A stretch of 64,000 bases of DNA, from NCBI RefSeq assembly GCF_007004725.1, contig NZ_ML660161.1, positions 62,001 to 126,000 on the forward strand, written 5' to 3'. The position numbers were made by a program, and so were the translations under genes. The stretch comes from Aliikangiella coralliicola. GTDB taxonomy: Bacteria > Pseudomonadota > Gammaproteobacteria > Enterobacterales > Kangiellaceae. Under the pieces are notes generated by a model, which had not been told where the DNA came from, did not search any database, and saw only the letters and a program-made list of their open reading frames with translations. Shown here in pieces: positions 27,880-36,900 of this stretch (within the stretch, counting starts at the first letter, position 1; every line of letters starts with the position of its first letter).

Positions 27880-28962
27880 ATGAGCAAAGTAATTCAAAGG
27901 ATGGTTTTAGTATTTGTGGTTGTTTTTGCCGCAGCATCACATGCGCAAAATTATATCGCTTATGAGTCAAATACTGATGAAATGCATCTTAAGGGGATTA
28001 TTACCAGTAAATATATGAAGCGGGTGAATCATTGTCGAAATGGGCAATATGGAAAATATTGTACTTGGGATGAAATCGTTCCACCTGGCAGTCCTGAAAT
28101 CTGGTATTTTTTGAATGACAACCAACCAGAGTTTATCAAGTTTATTGCGAGCAACAATAATGGCAAACTAAAGATTATTGGGAGTAGTTTAACTGCCAGG
28201 GAGAAAAGCGCATCCGATGAAGCTAAGGCTGTACGTGCTGAAGTTAAGGAAAGCTGGAAAGCATTTGAAGCGGAGTTTTCCCCATCAGTTGATAAAAGTA
28301 AGTCTTACCCGAAATATAAGATAACCGAAGACTGTGGCGCTAATGGTTTTCTTGAGAGTGAAGATAGTCCATTTGACTATTTTAGTAATAAAGATTTTCG
28401 TAATTTACTTAAAGATAGAGTTATGGCGCATCATCCGGTCACTTCATCTGGACCCAAGGTAAACAGCGTTAATGTGAGTGTGGGGGCAGTGTCTTTTGGT
28501 GTTAGCTGGAATACTGCAGCAACCATGGGGACTGCGACCATGGGAGACGGTGGAACATTAGTATTTTATTTAGATACATCTAACAATATAAATACACCAG
28601 TACTACATCTTCAGCATAGCCGAACTGCTTCTGGGCACCGCCTTTCTGATTATTTAACACCTGTAGGAAATCCGCTTAATGATCTTTTTAAGCCTGCGCC
28701 AGGGACTCATAAATTCACTAACAATTGTGAAGCTCAGGAGTTTGAAGAAGCGGTAGAAGCAATAAAACCGGAAGCTTTTCAAGAACAACCCGGTGGTGCT
28801 TCAGGAGGAAGTCATGGTTTCGGTTCTTGTGAAGCGGGGTCAATGACAAACTTAATGATAATAACAACTGTGAGCTATTCTGTGTATAGTAGCGGACATG
28901 TTGTTTTTCACTATCACCAGAGCTACCAAACTGATCGTACTGGCGGCGGTGGAGGTTGTTAA
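27880..28962 (+). CDS. Secreted six-cysteine protein, family not recognised
   Basis: 360 residues from ATG 27880, preceded by AAGGAGA at normal distance; an in-frame start 28 codons earlier would bury the signal peptide. Signal peptide MSKVIQRMVLVFVVVFAAASHA, then a mature chain of about 338 residues with six cysteines (NHCRNGQYGKYCTW, EDCGAN, NNCEAQ, GSCEAG, final C), suggesting three disulfides in the periplasm or outside. The centre has a beta-rich run (VNVSVGAVSFGVSWNTAAT) and the chain ends GGGGGC. No protease, lectin or toxin motif is visible. Alone between the TonB receptor and dsbD; DsbD-dependent folding is only a guess. Confidence 0.7.
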   Translation: MSKVIQRMVLVFVVVFAAASHAQNYIAYESNTDEMHLKGIITSKYMKRVNHCRNGQYGKYCTWDEIVPPGSPEIWYFLNDNQPEFIKFIASNNNGKLKIIGSSLTAREKSASDEAKAVRAEVKESWKAFEAEFSPSVDKSKSYPKYKITEDCGANGFLESEDSPFDYFSNKDFRNLLKDRVMAHHPVTSSGPKVNSVNVSVGAVSFGVSWNTAATMGTATMGDGGTLVFYLDTSNNINTPVLHLQHSRTASGHRLSDYLTPVGNPLNDLFKPAPGTHKFTNNCEAQEFEEAVEAIKPEAFQEQPGGASGGSHGFGSCEAGSMTNLMIITTVSYSVYSSGHVVFHYHQSYQTDRTGGGGGC

Positions 28963-28985
28963 GCTCTTTAAAATTACGTAATGAA

Positions 28986-29023
28986 TTATCTGTAAAGGCC
29001 TATATGTTGGCCTTTACAGATAA
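28986..29023. terminator. Strong bidirectional hairpin
   Basis: A 15-bp perfect stem (28986-29000 with 29009-29023) and an 8-base loop between the convergent secreted-protein and dsbD genes. The arm core is TCTGTAAAGGCC. Classic convergent terminator geometry, though U-tracts are weak. Confidence 0.7.
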
Positions 29024-29033
29024 AACAATCGTC

Positions 29034-30935
29034 CTACTTAAACGCCGCATTAATACGCTGTACAAAAATGTCGGCACCTTCAAACCCAATGGCGCGTAAT
29101 CTTTTATCTTCTTTGCCCTGATGATTGAAAAATAAAATACTGGGTAATCCAACCACGCCATAGTGTTCCATTAACGCTTTATCGATACTATCGTTTTTAG
29201 TAACGTCAGCCTGAATTAAAACCGTATTTTTTAATGCGGCTTTTACTTTTGGATCGGGAAATGTGAAATCAGCAAATTCATAGCAGGCGGTACAGCTCTC
29301 TGCAAAAAAGTCAAACATCACTGTTTTTCCTTGGGCATTGGCTTGTTTGATTTCTCTCTCGACATCGGCAATGGTTTTGACCAGTTTAAAGCCTGCGTGA
29401 ACGTCTGGCGAAGTGTGACTATTCTCAGATGATGATGCTATTTGATTCAAGTTAGCAAGCGGAGAAAACAATCGCCCATTACCGAGTGCTGAGCCTAAAA
29501 TCAAAATAATGCCATAGGTGAAAAATACGAGTCCCACACCTTTCCACAATTTCTGGCCATTACTGTTCACTTGAGATAAAGCACCCATGTAAATAGAAGA
29601 AACAATTAACAGCATCGCCCACGCAAATAAGTAGATCGGGCCGGGAATTAAATGCTTAGAAATATAAAGGGCCAATCCCAACATACCGACACCGAAAGCG
29701 CCTTTGACAGCATTCATCCAGGCACCCGCTTTGGGCAGAATTTTCCCACCACCGACGCCAACAATCAGTAGCGGAATTCCCATTCCCAGGGCTAACGAAT
29801 ACAAAGCAGCTCCGCCTATCAATTGGTCACCGGTTTGAGCGATGTAGAGTAAAACGCCAGCTAAGGGAACCGTTACGCAGGGAGATACCACAAGCGCCGA
29901 AATTGCCCCCATAATGGCTGCTCCAAGGTAAGAGCCGCCTTCTTGACTATTGGAGATATTATTGAGGCGATTTTGCATACTTTGCGGTAATTGAAGTTCG
30001 TAGAATCCAAACATGGACAACGAAAGTAATACGAAAATAACCGCGGCGATTATAATAAATAGCGGTTCTTGAAAGGTGTTAACAAATGAACTGCCTGCGG
30101 CTCCCACGAGTACGCCGATGATGGTATAGGGGATTGCCATCGCTTGTGTGTAGGCGAGGGATAAACCGAAAGCCTTACCGGTACTAACAGATTTTCCCTG
30201 ACCGACAATTATGCTCGATAAAATGGGGACCATTGGCAACACACAGGGCGTGAAAGCGAGTCCTATTCCCAGCAAAACAAAGTAGGCGACGATTTCGTAT
30301 AAGCTTTTGTCGGTGAGAAAATTCACCACTTTTTCTTGTTCTGGCACAAACTCAGTTCCGTCTGCTGCACCTGCTCTAGTTGTTGTTTCCGCCGGAGAAG
30401 ATTGGTTTGAAGAACCCTGAGCGTTCGAACTTGTTAAAGCCGTGTTTGTCGGTGTACCTTTTGGCGATATCGTATCAGCGAATAACTGCAGTTTCTTTTC
30501 TTCTGGTGGATAACAAAGCCCCGCCTCTGCGCATCCTTGGAACTCGATGATAAAAGTAAATTCTTTCTGGTGGGCGGCAAAGGGAACGCTGATTTCCAGG
30601 TGGTTGTAATAAACCTCGACATTACCCAGGTATTCATCCACTTTTTTCTTGCCCGCTGGAATATAAGCGGAACCTAACGTGGCGCCGTCTGCTGAGAAAA
30701 AGAACCGGCTGCGGTACATATAATACTCATCAGCGATCTCAAACTTGGCAATAATTTCCTGATCTACAATTTCAGTCGTCAGCTTGAAGGCCTCATCGAC
30801 CTTAAGGAACTCGGTTTGCGCCGCAAATAGCTTGGAGAGATCAGATTCTTCCGCGTGAACCGCAGAAAAGCCGCCGAACAGGCTTATGGTCAATAAAAAT
30901 AACAGCTTACTAAATCGAGATTTCATTAAAGTCAT
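29034..30935 (-). CDS. dsbD: Thiol:disulfide interchange protein DsbD
   Basis: 633-residue inner-membrane protein that passes electrons from cytoplasmic thioredoxin to periplasmic DsbC, DsbG and CcmG. Signal sequence 1-28; N-terminal Ig-like domain with the pair C135/C141 (GCAEAGLCYPP); eight-helix membrane domain with C231 (FTPCVLPMVP) and C353 (SPCVTVPLAG); C-terminal thioredoxin domain with CTAC at 548-551. All six redox cysteines are present. A Ser/Thr-rich linker (about 160-195) joins the domains. ATG 30935 or ATG 30926 could start it. Follows cutA by 44 bases, as in E. coli. Confidence 0.96.
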   Translation of the reverse strand: MTLMKSRFSKLLFLLTISLFGGFSAVHAEESDLSKLFAAQTEFLKVDEAFKLTTEIVDQEIIAKFEIADEYYMYRSRFFFSADGATLGSAYIPAGKKKVDEYLGNVEVYYNHLEISVPFAAHQKEFTFIIEFQGCAEAGLCYPPEEKKLQLFADTISPKGTPTNTALTSSNAQGSSNQSSPAETTTRAGAADGTEFVPEQEKVVNFLTDKSLYEIVAYFVLLGIGLAFTPCVLPMVPILSSIIVGQGKSVSTGKAFGLSLAYTQAMAIPYTIIGVLVGAAGSSFVNTFQEPLFIIIAAVIFVLLSLSMFGFYELQLPQSMQNRLNNISNSQEGGSYLGAAIMGAISALVVSPCVTVPLAGVLLYIAQTGDQLIGGAALYSLALGMGIPLLIVGVGGGKILPKAGAWMNAVKGAFGVGMLGLALYISKHLIPGPIYLFAWAMLLIVSSIYMGALSQVNSNGQKLWKGVGLVFFTYGIILILGSALGNGRLFSPLANLNQIASSSENSHTSPDVHAGFKLVKTIADVEREIKQANAQGKTVMFDFFAESCTACYEFADFTFPDPKVKAALKNTVLIQADVTKNDSIDKALMEHYGVVGLPSILFFNHQGKEDKRLRAIGFEGADIFVQRINAAFK

Positions 30936-30979
30936 ACCACTAGCATCTTTCGTTGTCTAATTTTGCCATTGTTTATCCT

Positions 30980-31303
30980 TTAGCTTAAGGCAGAATTAAT
31001 CCAGGTTAAATATTCAGATGCGCCGTCTTTGATGTTAAGTACAATAAATTCAGGCACATCATAAGGATGTAGATCAAGCAGTATATCTCTTAACTCGTCT
31101 ACTTTCTGCGAAGACGTCTTCATCAATAGCAAAAACTCGTCATCTTCAGCGATATCGCCGTCCCAATGGTAGAGTGAAGTCATCTTTGCGCTAATATTGA
31201 CGCAAGCTACCAGTTTTTGTTGCAAAAGAGATCTCGCTATTTGACGAGCGGTAGATTTGTCTCCCACAGTGGTCAGGCATAATTTGAATTGGCTGGTGTC
31301 CAT
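30980..31303 (-). CDS. cutA: Divalent-cation tolerance protein CutA
   Basis: 107 residues, the PII-like trimer fold. Signature: CLTTVGDKSTARQIARSLLQQKLVACVNI, then SLYHWDGDIAEDDEFLLLMKT and HPYDVPEFIVL, all conserved in CutA1. Linked in E. coli to copper tolerance and placed directly upstream of dsbD, as here. It begins 17 bases after the two-receiver regulator gene, so regulator-cutA-dsbD is one operon. Confidence 0.96.
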   Translation of the reverse strand: MDTSQFKLCLTTVGDKSTARQIARSLLQQKLVACVNISAKMTSLYHWDGDIAEDDEFLLLMKTSSQKVDELRDILLDLHPYDVPEFIVLNIKDGASEYLTWINSALS

Positions 31304-31320
31304 TATTGGTGGTGCGCAGT

Positions 31321-33024
31321 TTACAGGTTGGTCAATGAATCACAGGGCTGAATTCTATCTCCACCCGCTTCAATCGCCTGTTTCAGGGCGGTTGATGAGC
31401 GTTCAAACCATTTATGAGCATCTGAATTAGTAGAAAGGGCTGACAGGCCGATACTGACAGTTAGCGGTTTATCCTGATGTTGTAAATGGAAGGGCAATTC
31501 TGCAAATTGCAGCCTGATTTCATCCATAATACTGACCCAGTCGGATTTATTTCCGGTTGTTAGAATCACACCGAGCTGGCCGTTATCCAGGTGGCCGATA
31601 ATATCGGTTTTTCTGAGTCTTTTCTTAAGAAGTAGCGCCAGTTGCTGGATTGCAACGTTAATCAGCGAGAAATTAGTGTTTTTAATGAGTGCTTCGGTCT
31701 CATCTAATTGGATGATAGATAGGGCTGCATTTCCGCTGTTTCGAGTCATTCTGGCTGATTCAATCGCAATTTGCTGTTTAAATTGGGGCGAATAGGTCAG
31801 TCCTGTGTCAGGATTGACGCCAATTTGCGGATTCAAATCTCGGTAACGCCGAGAGTATAAATTCGCCATAAACATCAACTGTTCTTTTTGCACCGGCTTA
31901 ACAATAAAAGAAGTACCGCCTGATAGCAGCGCCTGATTTTGTTTGGTGATACTTTCTTCTGCCGATAAAAAGATAATGGGTAAGTAGGCATACCGAGGCA
32001 TTTGCCTGATTATTCGGGTTAACTCTATGCCTGAGCACCCCGGCATCTGCATATCCATCAGTAAGGCTTCAGGGTCGAAACCTCGTAATGCTTCTAGTAA
32101 GACTTCAGGATTATTGACAACACGGATATCGAAATGCCCCTTGCCGAGAACTTTTTCATAGTATCTGGCTTGTGCTTTTGAATCTTCCATCACTAATACG
32201 CGGTAAGGCGAGTCTGCATGAATGTCATACTGACGCTCTATCAGTTCTAGTAATCCTGATACTGAGACCGGCTCTACTAAAAAGCCGGTTCCGCCGTTGC
32301 GTAAAGCTAGCAGGCGGTTTACCTGATCGTCTTCTTCCGCGGTGTAGATCAAGGGAATACGGTTTACCTCGATTTCTTCATCGGCCAGCTGTTCGTTATT
32401 TTCGGCAAACTTGAGCGACGCTACAATGACGCTGCCGGGATTATCGATGGCGTGCTGCCTGGCTTCACCCATGGCGGTAGTATTGTGTACATCAACGCCG
32501 AGAGATACGAATTGCTCGCTCATCGTCTTGAAACAGTCGCCAGATTCGCTGACAAAAATGATGGTGCCTTTATCAAGGTAGATACCGTGTTCTTCCAATG
32601 AACGATCGACGCTATCGTCTTCGTCAACTTCTTCTTCCTCAATCGGTTTTTCGACAACTTCAACAGCATCTTTTGCAGGTTGCTGCGGTGTTTTTTGCGG
32701 GCGAACTCCCAACTCAAGCTTTTCCGAGTGTTCCTGCAGTTTTGCCGATAACCTTTTCAATAAAGGCTTTTGGGTATCCAGTGTGTCTTCGCTTAACGAT
32801 AATTGCTTAAAAACCTGGTTGAGTAGATTGGCCGTCATCTCAAATTCGTGGGCAATGCAAGCCTCACGCGTTTTATTAACTTGAGAGAGCAGCGCCTTAA
32901 TTCTGAGCGGGTCAATTTTCTGGGTTAGCATATCGCTGAGTAGCCGGGAAAACTGCCGCAATTTCACTGGCGTGCGACGGAGAAACTGTTGGTTAACTTC
33001 GTTGGTAAGTTGTGTATCAGACAT
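31321..33024 (-). CDS. Two-receiver response regulator with degenerate GGDEF domain
   Basis: 567 residues. Residues 1-110 are helical and HPt-like; an acidic linker (EEEEVDEDDSVD) follows. Receiver 1 (about 155-275) is degenerate: the phospho-acceptor strand reads VIVASLKF, with no Asp. Receiver 2 (about 280-400) is complete, with EDS, LLMDMQMPG and FIVKPV. The last ~165 residues fold like GGDEF (NPDTGLTYSPQFKQQI ... VSIGLSAL), but the active loop is HLDNGQLG in place of RxGGDEF, so no c-di-GMP synthesis is expected. First gene of the operon with cutA and dsbD. Likely an output by protein contact or ligand binding; partners unknown. Confidence 0.82.
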   Translation of the reverse strand: MSDTQLTNEVNQQFLRRTPVKLRQFSRLLSDMLTQKIDPLRIKALLSQVNKTREACIAHEFEMTANLLNQVFKQLSLSEDTLDTQKPLLKRLSAKLQEHSEKLELGVRPQKTPQQPAKDAVEVVEKPIEEEEVDEDDSVDRSLEEHGIYLDKGTIIFVSESGDCFKTMSEQFVSLGVDVHNTTAMGEARQHAIDNPGSVIVASLKFAENNEQLADEEIEVNRIPLIYTAEEDDQVNRLLALRNGGTGFLVEPVSVSGLLELIERQYDIHADSPYRVLVMEDSKAQARYYEKVLGKGHFDIRVVNNPEVLLEALRGFDPEALLMDMQMPGCSGIELTRIIRQMPRYAYLPIIFLSAEESITKQNQALLSGGTSFIVKPVQKEQLMFMANLYSRRYRDLNPQIGVNPDTGLTYSPQFKQQIAIESARMTRNSGNAALSIIQLDETEALIKNTNFSLINVAIQQLALLLKKRLRKTDIIGHLDNGQLGVILTTGNKSDWVSIMDEIRLQFAELPFHLQHQDKPLTVSIGLSALSTNSDAHKWFERSSTALKQAIEAGGDRIQPCDSLTNL

Positions 33025-33104
33025 AAATATATTACTTAGACTCGCTGCGCCAAGGTCTGTTGATCTTTGGGCCTTAAATTAATCGACACGTTTTATATCA
33101 TCTT

Positions 33105-33129
33105 GACAATAATAGCATGGTTTATTGTC
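33105..33129. promoter_or_regulatory. Inverted repeat between divergent genes
   Basis: GACAATAA (33105-33112), 9-base spacer, TTATTGTC (33122-33129): perfect 8-bp arms, the geometry of a dimeric repressor site. It lies in the 282-base divergent region between the two-receiver regulator and fxsA. No regulator is assigned. Confidence 0.45.
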
Positions 33130-33306
33130 CGCAAAATGCTAAATAGATAACAACCAGTCGCTTATAAACCATTGAATTTGCCAACATTGAACCCATATAA
33201 AATGGATAATGCTCAAGTTTAGCTTTTTTTAAAGTACAAGCCATCAAAATTACGATAGTCTTATTTTAACGTCTGGAATAATTCTAGTGCTGCCCTGAGG
33301 TATATT

Positions 33307-33789
33307 TTGCAACTATTGTTACTACTTTTTATTTTAGTCCCCATTATCGAAATTGGCGTGTTTATTCAGGTCGGTGACATCCTTGGGCTCGGCACCACAC
33401 TCTTTATCGTTGTGATTACTGCCGTTGTTGGGGTTAATTTGCTTAAACGCCAAGGGTTTAAAGCATGGCGGGATATTCAAATGAGTATGGCACAGGGCCA
33501 GATTCCCGCGTTAGAAATGGCGTCAGCCGCGCAACTGCTATTTGCAGGTGGTTTGTTGCTCACACCAGGTTTTGTTACCGATTTTATAGGGTTTTCATTA
33601 ATGATCCCGGAAGTAAGAAGAACCATTGCGAAGCAACTGATGCGGCGATGGCAGAATAAAGCCAGTGGATTTTCGCAATCAAGTCACTTTCATGACGGTT
33701 CAGAATTCAACAGTTACGATAACCATAGTTCTGCCCAAAGGAGACAAGGACGGACGCTTGAAGGCGAGTATGAGGAGCGTAGTGAGTAA
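33307..33789 (+). CDS. fxsA: FxsA family membrane protein
   Basis: 160 residues; E. coli FxsA (158) is an inner-membrane protein that relieves F-plasmid exclusion of phage T7 when overproduced. The hydrophobic N-terminal half matches the family: LFILVPIIEIGVFIQVGDILGLGTTLFIVVITAVVGVNLLKRQG, then a long LLFAGGLLLTPGFVTDFIGFSLMIPEVRR. The C-terminal ~50 residues are polar and variable. TTG start at 33307 with CTGAGG six bases upstream. FxsA commonly sits near groESL; here the chaperonin genes are 10 kb away on the same strand. Confidence 0.92.
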   Translation: MQLLLLLFILVPIIEIGVFIQVGDILGLGTTLFIVVITAVVGVNLLKRQGFKAWRDIQMSMAQGQIPALEMASAAQLLFAGGLLLTPGFVTDFIGFSLMIPEVRRTIAKQLMRRWQNKASGFSQSSHFHDGSEFNSYDNHSSAQRRQGRTLEGEYEERSE

Positions 33790-33903
33790 TCTTGTTCGCC
33801 TCGGTGATGCATGGCGCCAGCTTTACTAACTTGCAGCATTAGTCAGTCGCTGTAATCGAATTTCTAAATAGCAACGAACCTTTCCTCAAATCTGTTGAGC
33901 CGT

Positions 33904-33912
33904 TGCTATACT
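33904..33912 (+). promoter_or_regulatory. Extended -10 promoter candidate
   Basis: TTGCTATACT holds TGnTATACT, an extended -10 element, 30 bases before the ATG of the large sensor gene. No consensus -35. Confidence 0.4.
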
Positions 33913-33942
33913 ATGAGAGAATCACAAAAACAGTGAAGGCGC

Positions 33943-36900
33943 ATGCGAGCTGTATATCACTCTCTATCTCTATTTTTCATCACATTTGTATTAGTCTGGC
34001 CTCAAAATCTGGAGGCGTTTGAATACGTAAAACTGACCCAGATAACGACAGACCATGGTCTTAATCAAAGTGATATCACTGGACTGATGCAGGACAGCGA
34101 TGGTTTTTTATGGATTAGCTCCTATCAAGGGATTAATCGCTATGATGGCTACCGGGTAACTCAAATCCCGAGTCCCGACGGGGCGTTGATTAACAATTTT
34201 GTTGAATTGATCTATCAAGACTCACAAGGACTTTTTTGGATTGGCGCTAGCCCACAAAATAATTATGTTCTGGATAAAGCTAACAATACACTCTCACCTA
34301 TCAATCTGGTTGCGCCTGCGGACTATAAACTAGAATTTCCCACGCTGAACAGGATTGTTGAAGATTCGTCGAGTAATCTATGGATTGCCACTTATCTGGA
34401 AATTTTTTTTTACGATAGGCAAAAAAATAATTTTGAATTTGTTATTCCGCTGAAAGCATTATTAGATTCGGTTGGTAAGGATGACTTGATCCGAACGCTA
34501 CTGTTAGTCGGAGATAACCTGCTTATTGGAACATCCAAAGGGCTTTATTCTCTCAATACTCGGACGAAAGAGTCACGCTTAATTCTTCATACCCCTGCTC
34601 AATCAGATATAAAAGATCAGAACAATGTGAAGTCCTTGCTAATCAATGAAAGTGAGGAAATTTTAGTGGGAACAGTAGAAGGGCTCTATTCGTTGAAAAA
34701 AGAAGTACTTGTTTCACCAAGTTCTCATTTAGATTACGCTGGAAAAAAGCTGATTGGTGATTTGAACATCTGGAAAATCATTGAAAAAAGTGGCTTTTAC
34801 TGGCTTGCGACTGATAAAGGGTTATATCGCTTTTATAAATCTGGCGATGTCGAGTTTGTATTCAAGTTTTCAGATACTGCATTTAACACCACAGATGACG
34901 ATATCGTATCAATGATTGAAGATCGAGAAGGGAATCTGTGGTTTGGTAGTCGAGGTGATGGGGTTTTTAAGTGGCACCCAAATCCGGGAATCAAAGAACA
35001 TTATTGGCAAAAGGGAGACGACGATAAAAAATTAACTAATAATATTGTTCTTTCGACTCATCAAACGCCTGATAACTATATCTGGATAGGAACAAAGAAT
35101 GGGCTTAACCGACTTGACCCAGAAACAAGAAAAGTCACTCATTTACTCGTTAATCCAGATGAAAAACAAGTCTATAGTGATAGCACCATTTACACGATTA
35201 CCAGCAATAATGGACTGTTGTGGCTGGGTACTGATAAAGGTGTGAGGGTTTTCAATACGAATAGTTTGGAAGAAGAACCTTTTGTTTTTCCGCAGCTACT
35301 AAAGTCATTGTTTGAAAAACCGGTGTACCACATTTTCTTTACTGACAATGATAATTTTTTACTGACTAATGAGGATGGAATTTATCAATATAATCTCAGT
35401 CAGAATCAGATTTCTTTAATCGAATCGACGAAAACTAATGGTGATATTAAAGCGAGGCTGCCTTATATTTTCTCAGCCGAAACTGGAGAAGAAAATACTT
35501 ATTTTGTTTCTGGCGCTGAGCGTTTAGTCAAGTTTTCACCAAATACAGGATTAGTTAAAACATTTCACCAATTACCTGCTGGTAGTCGCTCAGAGTCAGA
35601 GCCTGTTGATATCTTTCGGGATGGCGATAAGTTGTGGGTAAGTTATGTTGGCTACGGTATTTATGTTCTAGATGCTAAAACTGGACAAGAAATAAAGTTT
35701 ATTAGCGAGCAATCGCTTAACGCAAATACCATGATGGATATTTTTCCAGATGATCATAACAATATCTGGATTTCGACAAATGAAGGTTTGTTCAGAATAA
35801 ATAAAGATAACTATAGCGCAAGATTGTTTGATAGCAATGATGGGTTCGTCACCAGTGAGTTTAACGGTGGTACTAAACTGCAGTTAAACGATGGCGATGT
35901 TCTTCTGGGGAGTGTTAAAGGTGCATTTCGTTTTTCTCCAAATAACGTATCAAACAACTATGACAGAAAAATAAAAACATTCATAACGGGGCTATCATTA
36001 CTTTCTAACAAAATCCCTGAAAAATACAGCGACTATAATAACTATCATGTTAAGTTAAAGCATGATGATTTTGGATTGAAGGTCGAGTTCTCAGCATTAC
36101 TTTTTGATAAACCTAAGCAGGTAAAGTTTAAGTACTGGATCGATGGCGATGCTGCGACCGAACCAACAATTATTGATAAAAATGAGTTATTTTTACCCAC
36201 ATTTGAAAGCGGAAGCAGTGTTCTAAATATCAGTGCTATCGACTATGAAACTAACCGGGAATCACCGTCCGCAAAAGTTCACATTCGTAGCTTACCTGCT
36301 CCATGGTTTTCTATTCAGGCTTACATTAGTTATTTTTTAGTTATCATTTTGATATTTTGGATCAATTATCAGCGTTATCTAAAACGAGCAAGAGCAAAAA
36401 AGAAGGCACATAATCGATTGAAGCAAAGTGAAGAGCGGCTAAACCTTGCACTTAAAGGGAGCAATAGTGGGTTGTGGGATTGGCATCAAAAAAACAATTC
36501 GATTTACGAGCCGCGAATTAATCAAGCATCAAGCACGGAAGAAGATGAGTTGATTGCATTTGAAAATAGACTGGAAGCAATCCATCCTGACGATAAAGAA
36601 AAGTTTATTCACCAGTGGGAAAATTTTCTCGAACAAAAGAGAGAGTTTTTTGATGCAGTGTATCGAATGCGCGGTAAAGATGGTTGTTGGGCCTGGTATC
36701 GAGATATGGCAACCGTGTCCGAGTATGATCAAGGAAAAAAAGCTGCTCGGGTGACGGGGACTTTCACCAATATTACTGATCGTAAAGAAGAGCGTGATAA
36801 AATGCGTTTGCTCTCAATGGCATTTGAAAATACTCGGGATATCGTTTTTGTCCTTAACAGGTTGAAGCAGGTCATAGCGGCAAATCAGACTTTTTATAAG

